64,000 nt of DNA, taken from Leisingera sp. ANG59 (GTDB taxonomy: Bacteria > Pseudomonadota > Alphaproteobacteria > Rhodobacterales > Rhodobacteraceae). Below, one piece after another: positions 1 through 7,912 of this stretch; within the stretch, counting starts at the first letter, position 1, and each line of letters opens with the position of its first letter. A program made the translations under genes and the position numbers. A model generated the notes under the pieces. That model was not told the DNA's origin. It ran no database searches and saw only the letters and a program-made list of their open reading frames with translations. Location: the NCBI RefSeq assembly GCF_013317235.1, contig NZ_WLCM01000018.1, positions 1 through 64,000 of the forward strand, in the 5' to 3' direction.

Positions 1-1
1 C

Positions 2-181
2 AAACGGCGCACCAACGTCGTCGGGATCTTCCCGAACCGCGCGGCTGTCGTCCGGCTCGTCGGCGCCCTCATGCTGGAACAAAATGATGAGTGGACCGTC
101 TCGCGCCGCTACATGCCGGTGGAAAAGCTGACTGACGTGTGCAACGATCCCGATACGGCGAAGATGGTCGCCGCCCAGTGA
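2..181 (+). pseudogene. IS256-family transposase, C-terminal remnant
   Basis: Reading frame open from the left edge encodes about 59 residues ending in TGA. It contains the stretch NVVGIFPNRAAVVRLVGA and then a tail (SRRYMPVEKL) typical of the end of IS256/Mutator-type transposases. The remainder of the gene lies outside the window, so I cannot tell from here whether the copy is intact upstream. It is followed by a terminal-repeat-like sequence and then by remnants of unrelated elements, which suggests an old insertion site. Confidence 0.75.
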
Positions 182-222
182 ACGAGCAACACCAGCCATG
201 AAGAAGCAGGTGGACGCCAGTT

Positions 223-248
223 CCTACACCATCTCCCGGGGCACTACC
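223..248. repeat. Candidate right terminal inverted repeat of the IS256-type element
   Basis: About 40 bases after the transposase stop lies a sequence of the form CTACACCA...CGGGGCACTACC. It resembles the outer ends of IS256-family elements as I remember them, where a CTACACC block is followed by a GGGACACT-like tip. The left repeat is outside the window, so pairing cannot be shown here. Confidence 0.45.
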
Positions 249-271
249 CTCAAATCCTGGCCGAGCAATGA

Positions 272-363
272 AGGAAACACTACAAAACCAAACGACCTCA
301 CAAAGTTCTGGGGTATCGCCCGCCCGCGCCGGAAGCCATCGTTCTGACGGATCAAAGGCCTGA
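272..363 (+). pseudogene. IS3/IS481-type transposase C-terminal scrap
   Basis: Short open stretch after an in-frame stop. It encodes KRPHKVLGYRPPAPEAI and ends at TAG. The RPH..LGYRPPAPE motif is the usual C-terminal signature of DDE integrase-type transposases of the IS3 and IS481 families. Only about 30 residues remain and there is no start codon, so this is a fragment. It abuts another transposase fragment in opposite orientation. Confidence 0.6.
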
Positions 364-371
364 CGCCTAGT

Positions 372-608
372 CCAGCTCCATTTCCATGTGCCAATTCGAA
401 GTAGAGTTTCGGGCGCTGGCGGGCGCATGTTAAGTGCCTGATGCGGGCGGATTTGATTGTATTGTCTGAGCCAGCAATTGATGGCGACCTGGGCCTTTTG
501 GGTTGTTGTGAACCATTCAGCATTGAGAACCTCGTGGCGGAGAGTGCCATTGAATCGCTCGTTGTGCCCGTTCTCCCAAGGTGATCCCGGATAGAGCCGG
601 ATCGGGTT
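372..608 (-). pseudogene. IS3-family transposase (integrase core) fragment
   Basis: The minus strand encodes YPGSPWENGHNERFNGTLR, then IRPHQALNMRPPAPETLL. This is the C-terminal third of an IS3-type DDE transposase, including the ENGHNERFNG block around the catalytic Glu. Homology starts abruptly near 605, where the truncated STAS gene on the other strand begins, and runs out near 372. The open frame continues at both ends but with sequence unlike transposases, so the element is truncated on both sides. Confidence 0.7.
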
Positions 609-611
609 GGA

Positions 612-908
612 GTGCTGGACAGCCTCCGGCCTCGTTTGCTGACAATGCAAATCCTTGATGCGATCCGGGATCAGGATGCCCGCGTGGTGGTGCTGGATAT
701 CACCGGGGTAGCTGCGGTGGACAGCATGGTGGCCAATCACCGGAAGCAGGAAACCGTGGCTGAAACCAACGCCAAGGCGCTGGCAATTCTGGAAGACACC
801 ACAACGGTTCTGCTGCGCTCGGCGGAGGGCAACAACGATGTGGCGCTGCATTACCAGCGGATCGCCCAGGCGCTGAATTCCAGCAAGGTGCTGCTGCGCT
901 CCTTGTGA
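612..908 (+). pseudogene. Truncated RsbR/STAS-domain protein remnant
   Basis: A GTG-initiated frame of 98 residues. Residues 1-43 match the core of RsbR-type STAS domains (VLDSLR, then ARVVVLDITGVAAVDSMVAN), which normally lie in the middle of proteins of the anti-sigma/stressosome family. The N-terminal part is missing: homology begins exactly at the transposase fragment border. From residue 44 the sequence (KQETVAETNAKALAILEDTT onward) no longer looks like STAS, suggesting an internal deletion fused to another gene's tail, which I do not recognise. Probably not functional, although the frame is open. Confidence 0.5.
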
Positions 909-930
909 TGCGGCAGAACGCCCGGTCCGG

Positions 931-1563
931 TCAGCTTGGCGGGGCCGGGCTTGCGGCGGCAAAGGCAGGGTGGGCGGCGCAGGCCGCCTCCACTGCGCAG
1001 ATCCGCGGCAGGTCCGAGAAATCAGCTTCCCAGCGGCGCGCATTGTAAAGCTGCGGCATCAGGCAGATGTCGGCCAGCCCCGGCGTGTCGCCGGTGCAGT
1101 AAGGCGCCTGGCTGAAGCCTTCCAGCAGGGTTTCAAAGGCGTGCAGACCGGGACGGATGAAGTGCTGCATCCAGGCCTTGGGCATGTCGTCCGCGCCGCT
1201 GCTGAGGGCTGTGGCGTGTTTCGCAACCTGCAGGTTGCAGACCGGATGAACATCCACCGCGACGGAATGCGCCAGCGCCCGTGCCCTGGCGCGCTGGCCG
1301 GGGTCTGCGGGCAGCAGGCCAAGGCTGCGGGTCTCATCCAGGTAATCGAGGATCGCCAGCGACTGGGTCAGGCGCAGCCCGTCGATCTCCAGCACCGGCA
1401 CGAACCCTTGCGGGTTTCGGGCCAAATGTTCCGGGCGCTTGTGTTCGCCCTTGACCAGGTCAACCGGAACCGAGGTGTAGCTGATCCCGGCCAGGTTCAG
1501 CGCGATGCGCAGCCGGTAGCTGGCCGATGAGCGCCAGTAGTCATAAAGGATCGTGCTGCCCAT
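931..1563 (-). CDS. maiA: Maleylacetoacetate isomerase (zeta-class GST)
   Basis: A 210-residue glutathione-S-transferase-fold protein. MaiA isomerises maleylacetoacetate to fumarylacetoacetate, the step between homogentisate dioxygenase and fumarylacetoacetase. The N-terminal thioredoxin domain shows YWRSSASYRLRIALNL, the zeta-class catalytic region: the first Ser pair is kept, and the usual Cys of SSCS is Ala. It also has NPQGFVPVLEIDG with the cis-Pro, followed by TQSLAILDYLDE. The C-terminal helical domain follows, with ADICLMPQLYNARR. It is the last gene of the leftward homogentisate cluster, 58 bases after the VOC gene. Cluster membership supports the isomerase role over a generic GST. 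Confidence 0.93.
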   Translation of the reverse strand: MGSTILYDYWRSSASYRLRIALNLAGISYTSVPVDLVKGEHKRPEHLARNPQGFVPVLEIDGLRLTQSLAILDYLDETRSLGLLPADPGQRARARALAHSVAVDVHPVCNLQVAKHATALSSGADDMPKAWMQHFIRPGLHAFETLLEGFSQAPYCTGDTPGLADICLMPQLYNARRWEADFSDLPRICAVEAACAAHPAFAAASPAPPS

Positions 1564-1621
1564 CGGCGGTCTCCCGTGCTGAGAAGGCAGCCCGCCGGGT
1601 TGCCTTGGCTGCTTGAGTCTA

Positions 1622-2164
1622 TCAGGCCTTGTTCAATTCCTTGGCGTGCAGCCACTCGGCATGCTTGGGGGCTTTCTTGGTCTTAGACCATTCTTCCAGC
1701 ATCTCCCATTTCACCGAGTCCAGCTTTTTAAGCAGCGCCTCTTCCTCCGGGTCGGGGCAGGCCAGTTCCACCCGGTGACCGTTCGGATCGAAGAAGTAGA
1801 TCGAGTGGAAGATCGAGTGGTCGGTGACGCCCAGCACTTCGACGCCGTTGGCTTCCAGATGCTTCTTGAATTGGATCAGCGTCTCGCGGTCCTTCACCTT
1901 GAAGGCGATGTGCTGCACCCAAACCGGCGTGTTGCGGTCGCGGTCCATCTCCGGCTTGGTCGGCAGCTCGAAGAAAGCCAGGACGTTGCCGTTGCCTGCA
2001 TCCATGAAGATGTGCATGTAGGGGTCCGGCTCATGCGTCGACGGCACGTGGTCCTCGGCAATCGCCAGGACAAAGTCCATCTTCAGCATCTTGTTGTACC
2101 ACTCCACCGTTTCCTTGGCGTCCTTGCAGCGGTAGGCGACGTGGTGGATCTGTTCGATTTTCAA
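1622..2164 (-). CDS. VOC (glyoxalase/dioxygenase superfamily) protein
   Basis: A 180-residue single VOC unit. It begins MKIEQIHHVAYRCKDAKETV with a metal-ligand-like His at 8, has MHIFMDAGNGNVLAFFEL in the middle, and HSIYFFDPNGHRVELA with a Glu ligand near the end. These are the paired beta-alpha-beta modules of the vicinal oxygen chelate fold. At this length it is much shorter than 4-hydroxyphenylpyruvate dioxygenase, so it is not Hpd. Its start overlaps the DUF2783 stop by 4 bases (ATGA), so translation is coupled. Role in the homogentisate cluster is unknown; it could be an extradiol-type dioxygenase or isomerase acting on a ring-derived intermediate. Confidence 0.85.
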   Translation of the reverse strand: MKIEQIHHVAYRCKDAKETVEWYNKMLKMDFVLAIAEDHVPSTHEPDPYMHIFMDAGNGNVLAFFELPTKPEMDRDRNTPVWVQHIAFKVKDRETLIQFKKHLEANGVEVLGVTDHSIFHSIYFFDPNGHRVELACPDPEEEALLKKLDSVKWEMLEEWSKTKKAPKHAEWLHAKELNKA

Positions 2165-2379
2165 GCGGAGTCCTCCCCGGTTTTCAGCGCGGCAGCGGCC
2201 AGCGCCTGTTTCAGGATAGCGCGTTTCCCAATGTGATTTGCCAGCACCAGCACCAAACGGGCATTCAGCGCATCGCTTTCGTCCTTGCTGAGGCCTTCAT
2301 GCGCGGCCAGGAGATCGGCATAGAAATCGTCAGCGCGCTCGGTGTTGGCAGTCAGGATCAGCTGATCGGTCTCGGTCAT
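2161..2379 (-). CDS. DUF2783 small protein
   Basis: A 72-residue acidic, helical protein with the pattern DFYADLLAAHEGLS, then SDALNARLVLVLANHIGK. I recognise this as the DUF2783 family, found next to flavin monooxygenases in proteobacterial aromatic clusters. I chose the ATG at 2379 because AAGGAG sits 8 bases upstream, inside the end of the flavoprotein gene. A GTG at 2388 would overlap the flavoprotein stop but would have no room for a ribosome binding site. Sandwiched and translationally coupled between the FAD hydroxylase and the VOC protein, it may be a stability or electron-transfer partner of the hydroxylase; this is inference only. Confidence 0.85.
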   Translation of the reverse strand: MTETDQLILTANTERADDFYADLLAAHEGLSKDESDALNARLVLVLANHIGKRAILKQALAAAALKTGEDSA

Positions 2380-2384
2380 GGCGG

Positions 2385-3995
2385 TCACTCCTTGCCGATG
2401 GCCCGGCGGATTGCGTGCCGGAACTGGGTTTCGTCAAAGCTGGGGCGGCGGGCGGCCACATGCTGGTCCGGGCGGATCAGGTAAACGCCGCTTTCGAGCT
2501 TGCCCAGGTAGCGTTCCTGCAGCGCCAGCGTCTTGTCATCCTTGATGGAGAGCGCCAGCCGGGTGACTTTGATGCCGGATTCCTCGATCTCATCGGGGGC
2601 GTCGGCGTCGATGGTCAGCAGGGTGAACCTGTCTCCCAGCTTGTCCAGCAGGAACCCGTCGGCCAGCGGCACGTCGGGGCAGGGGGAGCCGGGGCGGGTG
2701 CGCTCCGGCCCGTTCAGCGCATCTGCCGAGTTCAGCGGCGAGCCGTCATAGGTGCAGGGCACCGACAGGCGGCCGGAGTTCACCAGCGGGCGGGCGAATT
2801 CATACTGTTCCGACAGATCCAGCACCGCGTCGCGCAGCACCCGGCTGATCTCCGATTTCGGGGTGATGAAATCGGTGGAGCGCGAGGAGTTCAGGATGTT
2901 TTCATCCGCGCCGTGGATGCGCTCCACGTCATAGCTGTCAAGCAGGCTTTCCGGCGCCTTGCCGTCCATCACCAGCTTCAGCTTCCAGCACAGATTATCG
3001 GTGTCCTGCAGGCCGGAGTTGGCACCGCGGGCGCCAAACGGTGACACCTGATGCGCGGAATCGCCAGCAAAGATCACCCGGCCGTGGCGGAATTTTTCCA
3101 TGCGGCGGCACTGGAAAGTGTAGATCGAGACCCATTCAAGCTCGAATTTCACATCTTCTCCCAGCATCGCCTGAAGCCGCGGGATCACGTTCTCGGGGCG
3201 TTTCTCGCGCTCCTTGTCGATGTCCCAGCCCAGCTGCAGGTCGATGCGCCAAACGCCATCAGGCTGCTTGTGCAAGAGCGCCGACTGGCCCTTGTTGAAG
3301 GGCGGGTCGAACCAGAACCAGCGCTCGGTCGGGAAGTCCGCCTCCATGATCACATCGGCGATCAGGAAGTTGTCCTCAAACACCCGGCCGACGAAATCCA
3401 GACCCAGCATCTGCCGGGTGGGGGAGCCGGCGCCGTCGCAGGCGATCAGCCAGTCGGCTTCCAGATTGTAGGGGCCTTCGGGCGTGTCGACTTCCAGCGT
3501 CACATGGCTGGGATGGGTGCCGATGGCTGAGACCTTGTTGCGGCCGCGGATTTCGATCGGCGCGCCCTGCTCCTGCAGTTCGCGGACCCGGTTCACCAGG
3601 TGTTCTTCGAAATAATACTGCTGCAGATTGATGAAGGCGGGGCGCTTGTGGCCCTTTTCCGGCAGCAGGTTGAACTCATAGACCTGGCGATCGTCGAAGA
3701 ACACCTTTCCGGTGTGCCACTGCACGCCCTTGTCGACCATCGGCTGGCCGCAGCCGAGCCGGTCGAGGATTTCCAGCGGCCGCTTGGCAAAGCAGATCGC
3801 GCGGGACCCGAAGCTCACCTTGTCGTTGTCGTCCAGCACCACCACTTCGGTACCCTGCTGGGCCAGGTCGATGGCCGCTGCCAGGCCGATGGGGCCTGCC
3901 CCGATCACCACCACCTTACGGCGCACGGGGGCAGGGGCATCCTGATCCGCGTGGTGCGCGTAGGGGTACAACGGGACTTCAAAGATCTTGTTCAT
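2385..3995 (-). CDS. FAD-dependent aromatic-ring monooxygenase (MhpA/PheA type)
   Basis: A 536-residue class A flavoprotein hydroxylase. It has the dinucleotide-binding motif VVVIGAGPIGLAAAIDLAQ near residue 30, the DG motif (LIACDGAGSPTRQMLG) in the middle, and the GD motif RVIFAGDSAHQVSPFGARG in the C-terminal half. A thioredoxin-like C-terminal extension follows, as in 3-(3-hydroxyphenyl)propionate hydroxylase. I chose ATG 3995 because GGGAGGAG lies just upstream; a longer frame to 4031 lacks this. Such enzymes hydroxylate phenols using NAD(P)H and O2. In this cluster it may convert a hydroxyphenylacetate-like substrate to homogentisate, but the true substrate cannot be read from the sequence. 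Confidence 0.88.
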   Translation of the reverse strand: MNKIFEVPLYPYAHHADQDAPAPVRRKVVVIGAGPIGLAAAIDLAQQGTEVVVLDDNDKVSFGSRAICFAKRPLEILDRLGCGQPMVDKGVQWHTGKVFFDDRQVYEFNLLPEKGHKRPAFINLQQYYFEEHLVNRVRELQEQGAPIEIRGRNKVSAIGTHPSHVTLEVDTPEGPYNLEADWLIACDGAGSPTRQMLGLDFVGRVFEDNFLIADVIMEADFPTERWFWFDPPFNKGQSALLHKQPDGVWRIDLQLGWDIDKEREKRPENVIPRLQAMLGEDVKFELEWVSIYTFQCRRMEKFRHGRVIFAGDSAHQVSPFGARGANSGLQDTDNLCWKLKLVMDGKAPESLLDSYDVERIHGADENILNSSRSTDFITPKSEISRVLRDAVLDLSEQYEFARPLVNSGRLSVPCTYDGSPLNSADALNGPERTRPGSPCPDVPLADGFLLDKLGDRFTLLTIDADAPDEIEESGIKVTRLALSIKDDKTLALQERYLGKLESGVYLIRPDQHVAARRPSFDETQFRHAIRRAIGKE

Positions 3996-4145
3996 CAGGT
4001 CTCCTCCCAATATCCGGGTGCCGTCAGGCACAGCTCAACCCTTTCCCGGCAGGGGCAGCCGGGAGCATGGCCTAGCGTCTCACAGGTTCTGCCGGGGCGA
4101 TACGATCTGGATCAAACCGCCCCGGTTGCAATTTCTGCCCGAGGC

Positions 4146-5096
4146 TCAGCTCTGCAGGGCCTCCCACATCTCCAGATCGCGCTGGGCGGTCCAGATCCGC
4201 GGGGTGTCGATGCCGCGGGCCTCGTCATACGCACGGGCAACGTTGAAGGGCAGGCAATGCTCATAGATTGCATAGTCTGCGAACTTTGGATCGCATTCGG
4301 CGCGCACCGCGTCCCAAGCCTCTTTCAGGGTGCCGTTGCGGGCCGCTACTTTGGCCGCCGGGCGGTAGGTGCTCTCGACGAAGTCGCGGGTGTTCTCGAT
4401 GGCGGCGTTGACCATCTCCTTGCCCACCAGCGCATCGCCGCGGCCCGGCGCGATGGCGTCAACGTCATAGGCCTTGATGTTGTCCAGCGTCCGGCCCCAG
4501 TCGCTGAAATGCCCGTCGCCGCAGTAGCAGGCAGAGTGGTATTCGACGATGTCGCCGGTGAACATCACGTTCTGATCCGGCACATGGATCACCGCGTCGC
4601 CTGCGGTATGGGCGCGGCCAACGTGCTTGATGTCGACGCGGCGGTTGCCGAGGTAGACGGTCATCGAGTCGCTGAAGGTGGTGGTCGGCCAAGTCAGGCC
4701 GGGAATGCTCTCATGGCCTTCGAACAGACGCGGGAATCGCTGGAACTCGCTGTCCCAGTCCTCCTGTCCGCGCTCCACCACCATCGAGCGCGCCTTGTCC
4801 GACATGATGATGTTCTGCGCGCCGAAGGCGGAGGCGCCCAGCACCCGCACAGCGTGGTAGTGGGTCAGCACCACATGGGTGATCGGCTTGTCGGTCACGG
4901 ACCGCACGCATTCGATCACCTTGTTTGCCAGCCGCGGGGTGGCCTGCGCCTCGACAATCATCACACTGTCATCGCCGATGATCACGCCGGAGTTCGGGTC
5001 GCCCTCGGCGGTGAAGGCATAGAGCCCTTCGCCGATCTCATCGAAGGTAATTTTCTTTTCGGTCATGTCCCCTTGGGACGCAAAAGCCTTTGCCAT
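4146..5096 (-). CDS. Metallo-beta-lactamase-fold hydrolase with altered metal site
   Basis: A 316-residue MBL-fold protein. Residues 78-84 read THYHAVR where the family has THxHxDH, so the Asp and third His of the classical motif are Val and Arg. His163 (HTAGD) and Asp182 (FTGDIVE) are present, but the last ligand position (usually PGHG) reads PGRG at 218. The dinuclear zinc site is therefore reshaped, although the fold is well kept. An AAGGAAG ribosome site precedes ATG 5096. It lies 11 bases after fahA and about 150 before the flavoprotein gene in the same direction. A thioesterase- or lactonase-like role in aromatic acid breakdown is possible but unproven. Confidence 0.85.
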   Translation of the reverse strand: MAKAFASQGDMTEKKITFDEIGEGLYAFTAEGDPNSGVIIGDDSVMIVEAQATPRLANKVIECVRSVTDKPITHVVLTHYHAVRVLGASAFGAQNIIMSDKARSMVVERGQEDWDSEFQRFPRLFEGHESIPGLTWPTTTFSDSMTVYLGNRRVDIKHVGRAHTAGDAVIHVPDQNVMFTGDIVEYHSACYCGDGHFSDWGRTLDNIKAYDVDAIAPGRGDALVGKEMVNAAIENTRDFVESTYRPAAKVAARNGTLKEAWDAVRAECDPKFADYAIYEHCLPFNVARAYDEARGIDTPRIWTAQRDLEMWEALQS

Positions 5097-5107
5097 GGTG
5101 GTCTTCC

Positions 5108-6379
5108 TTATCTTGCGTAGGGGTCTTCAAGCGCGGGCAGGACGGTGCCGGTGCAGTCGCCGAAGCCGATGGTGTAGCCGTCGCCCTTGGCCGCGGCTTT
5201 CAGGGTCAGGGTGTCGCCATCGGCGATGAAGGAGCGCTCCTCGCCGCTGTCCAGCGTCAGCGGTTCCTTGCCGCCCCAGCTCAGCTCCAGCAGCGAGCCG
5301 CGGCTTTCCTTCACCGGGCCGGAGATGGTGCCGGAGCCCAGCAGGTCGCCTGCGTTCATCGGGCAGCCAGAGGTGGTGTGATGCGCCAGCTGCTGCGCGG
5401 CGGAGTAGTACATTTCCTTGTAGTTGGTCCGCGCGATGGTGGTGGCCGCTTTGCCTTCCGGCGCCATCGTGACCTCCAGATCGATGTCATAGAGCATCGG
5501 CCCGCAGTCCTTCAGGTGGTCGAGCAGCTCCACCTCGCGTTCCGGAGTGGCGCAGCGGAACGGCTCCAGCGCCGGCTTGGTCACGATCCAGGGGGAGATA
5601 GAGGTGGCGGTTGCCTTGGCTTGGAACGGGCCGAGCGGCTGGTATTCCCAGGCCTGGATATCGCGCGCCGACCAGTCGTTCAGCAGCACGTAGCCGAAGA
5701 TGTGATCGTCGGCTTCCTGCACGGTGATCGGGCCGTCCGATGGGGTGCCGACAATCGCGCCCATCTCAAGCTCGATATCGAAGCGCGCGCAGGGCGCCCA
5801 CCGCGGCTTGTCATCATTGGGGCCCTTCAGTTGACCCCAAGGGCGGCGCACATCGGTGCCCGATACCACGACCGAAGAGGCGCGCCCGTTATAGCCGATC
5901 GGGATGTGCAGCCAGTTCGGCGGCAGCGCGTTTTCCGGGCCGCGGAACATGGTGCCGACGTTAAAGGCGTGGTTCTTGCCCGCGTAGAAGTCGGTGTATT
6001 CGCTGACAGCGATGGGCAGTTCCATCTGAGCATCTGCGATTGGGTATAGATGAGGCTCAATCTCAGCTTGATAGGCTGAACCTTCTTTGAGCATTTCCGT
6101 GAGTTTGTCGCGGAATTCAGCCCAGATATCCGAGCCTAACTCCATGAAACCGTTCCAGCACCCGGCATCGAAAACAGGGTCGCCATATTCAAAATACTCG
6201 CCTTCGAGAGCGGTCACATCAAGGATCATGTCTCCAATGGCCACACCACAGCGAGGGGTGTCCCATTCGAGCGTCTGAATTTTCTCAGGTGTCCAAAACA
6301 CGCCATAAGGCAGGTTGTTCAGCGGGAACGGGTGGTTCGCATCATTGGCCGAGGCCACCCAGGATTTCAGCAGAGGCAT
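5108..6379 (-). CDS. fahA: Fumarylacetoacetase
   Basis: A 423-residue enzyme, the usual length for fumarylacetoacetate hydrolase. It cleaves fumarylacetoacetate to fumarate and acetoacetate, ending the homogentisate route. Metal ligands are recognisable in YTDFYAGKNHAFNVG (Asp and catalytic His region), FDIELEMGAIVG (two Glu) and LLNDWSARDIQAWEYQPLGPF (Asp). Near the end is GCPMNAGDLLGSGTISGP, another hallmark of the family. It lies between hmgA and the MBL gene, all leftward. It is separated from hmgA by about 100 bases filled with a hairpin-rich repeat. Confidence 0.96.
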   Translation of the reverse strand: MPLLKSWVASANDANHPFPLNNLPYGVFWTPEKIQTLEWDTPRCGVAIGDMILDVTALEGEYFEYGDPVFDAGCWNGFMELGSDIWAEFRDKLTEMLKEGSAYQAEIEPHLYPIADAQMELPIAVSEYTDFYAGKNHAFNVGTMFRGPENALPPNWLHIPIGYNGRASSVVVSGTDVRRPWGQLKGPNDDKPRWAPCARFDIELEMGAIVGTPSDGPITVQEADDHIFGYVLLNDWSARDIQAWEYQPLGPFQAKATATSISPWIVTKPALEPFRCATPEREVELLDHLKDCGPMLYDIDLEVTMAPEGKAATTIARTNYKEMYYSAAQQLAHHTTSGCPMNAGDLLGSGTISGPVKESRGSLLELSWGGKEPLTLDSGEERSFIADGDTLTLKAAAKGDGYTIGFGDCTGTVLPALEDPYAR

Positions 6380-6408
6380 CGTGTCTCCAATTTCCGGATC
6401 CGCAGATC

Positions 6409-6480
6409 CTTTTCATCTTTGCCGGAAATACTCCGGGGGTGAATGGGCCGGTCCGGCCCAGAGGGGGCAGCGCCCCCTCA
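6409..6480. repeat. Multi-hairpin intergenic repeat (REP-like)
   Basis: The hmgA-fahA gap holds two back-to-back perfect inverted repeats: TGGGCCGG-T-CCGGCCCA (6444-6460) and GAGGGGGC-AGC-GCCCCCTC (6461-6479). They are preceded by a short CCGGAAATACTCCGG pair. The arrangement looks like the repetitive intergenic elements I associate with Rhodobacteraceae genomes. In the transcript between hmgA and fahA it would fold strongly and could affect relative expression of the two genes. No run of T follows, so it is not a standard intrinsic terminator. Confidence 0.6.
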
Positions 6481-6485
6481 CCGTT

Positions 6486-7841
6486 TCATTTCAGGCCGGG
6501 GGTGCCGTCGAATTTCTTTTCGATGTCGCTCCAGCAGTCGATGTAGTCATCCTGCAGCGGCGCGTCCTTGGCTGCAAATGCGGTCAGATGCTGCGGGAAG
6601 CGGGTCTCGAACATGAAGGACATGGTGTTGTCCAGCTTCTCCGGCCCCAGGTTGGAATTCGACGCGCCCTCAAAGGCGTTCTTGTCCGGCCCGTGCGGCA
6701 GCATCATGTTGTGGAGGCTCATGCCGCCCGGCACAAAGCCCTGCGGCTTGGCGTCGTACTGGCCGTAGATATTGCCCATCAGCTCCGACATGATGTTCTT
6801 GTGGTACCACGGCGGGCGGAAGGTGTTTTCAGCCACCATCCAGCGCTCGCGGAACAGCACAAAGTCGATGTTGGCGGTGCCCGGCACGCCCGACGGCGCG
6901 GTCAGCACGGTAAAAATCGACGGGTCCGGGTGGTCGAACAGGATCGCACCGACCGGGCAATAGGTGGTCAGGTCGTATTTATAGGGCGCGTAGTTGCCGT
7001 GCCAGGCAACCACATCCAGCGGCGAGTGGCCGATTTTGGTCTCATGAAACTGGCCGCACCATTTGATTGTCACGGTCGACGGCGCCTCGCGGTCCTCGAA
7101 CGCCGCCACCGGCGCCTTGAAGTCGCGCGGGTTGGCCATGCAGTTGGCGCCAATGGGCCCGCGGCCCGGCAGCTCGAATTTCTGGCCGTAGTTCTCGCAG
7201 ACAAAGCCGCGGCAGGGGCCTTCGAGCACCTCCACCCGGTACACCAGCCCGCGCGGGATGATCGCGATCTCCTGCGGTGCCAGGTCGATGATGCCCAGTT
7301 CTGTTGCAAACCGCAGACGGCCCTCCTGCGGCACCACCAGCAGTTCCGAGTCGGCGGAGAAGAAGTAGCTGTCCACCATCGACTCGGTGACCAGATAGAT
7401 ATGGCTGGCCATGCCGACCTGGGTGTTCACATCGCCCGCGGTGGTCATGGTGCGCATGCCGGTGAGCCAGGTGAGGCCTTCATCCGAATGCGGCACCGGG
7501 TCCCAGCGGTACTGGCCCAACGAGATCACGTCTGGATCGACGCAAGGTGCAGACTTCCAATGCGGCAGGTCGATTTTTTCATAGCGGTGCGAATGTTTTA
7601 CCGACGGGCGGATGCGGTAGCACCAGGTTCGCTCCGGCACATCGGCGGTAAAGGCGGTGCCGCTCAGCTGCTCGCCGTAAAGGCCATAGTTGCACTTTTG
7701 CGGGCTGTTCATGCCCTGCGGCAGCGCGCCGGGCAGCGCCTCGGTTTCAAAGTCGTTTGCAAAGCCGGGCATATAGCCCTCGTGCGGCCCCTGAAGAGAG
7801 GGGGCCTGGATCATTTCATGGGGATCGGCTGGCCGATTCAT
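6486..7841 (-). CDS. hmgA: Homogentisate 1,2-dioxygenase
   Basis: A 451-residue iron dioxygenase of normal family length. It opens the homogentisate ring to maleylacetoacetate. The iron-binding region is visible as [14 protein letters not shown] (His and Glu ligands), followed by [20 protein letters not shown] with the second His. The N-terminal [18 protein letters not shown] is also characteristic. It is the first gene of the leftward cluster, and it diverges from a MarR-type regulator across 71 bases containing a palindrome. Repression by that regulator with release by an aromatic acid is likely. Confidence 0.97.
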   Translation of the reverse strand: MNRPADPHEMIQAPSLQGPHEGYMPGFANDFETEALPGALPQGMNSPQKCNYGLYGEQLSGTAFTADVPERTWCYRIRPSVKHSHRYEKIDLPHWKSAPCVDPDVISLGQYRWDPVPHSDEGLTWLTGMRTMTTAGDVNTQVGMASHIYLVTESMVDSYFFSADSELLVVPQEGRLRFATELGIIDLAPQEIAIIPRGLVYRVEVLEGPCRGFVCENYGQKFELPGRGPIGANCMANPRDFKAPVAAFEDREAPSTVTIKWCGQFHETKIGHSPLDVVAWHGNYAPYKYDLTTYCPVGAILFDHPDPSIFTVLTAPSGVPGTANIDFVLFRERWMVAENTFRPPWYHKNIMSELMGNIYGQYDAKPQGFVPGGMSLHNMMLPHGPDKNAFEGASNSNLGPEKLDNTMSFMFETRFPQHLTAFAAKDAPLQDDYIDCWSDIEKKFDGTPGLK

Positions 7842-7873
7842 CGCGCGTTTCTCCTCTTGCTGCTTGCGGGATA

Positions 7874-7893
7874 TTAGTTGTTTTTGTAACTAA
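7874..7893. promoter_or_regulatory. Palindromic operator between hmgA and marR
   Basis: Perfect inverted repeat TTAGTT-N8-AACTAA in the 71-base gap between the divergent hmgA and marR genes. Arms in AT-rich sequence at this spacing fit a MarR dimer footprint, and its position would cover promoters for both directions. It is the most AT-rich part of the gap. Binding is inferred, not shown. Confidence 0.7.
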
Positions 7894-7912
7894 CAAGGGA
7901 AAGGGGACGAAT

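Noticed and set aside
1622-2164. VOC gene as 4-hydroxyphenylpyruvate dioxygenase (hpd)
   Set aside because: It is 180 residues, one VOC unit, against about 350 and two units for Hpd, and lacks the C-terminal iron ligand region of that enzyme.
3600-5120. 506-codon plus-strand open frame opposite the flavoprotein and MBL genes
   Set aside because: It crosses a gene boundary antisense to two well-supported genes and has no recognisable domain.
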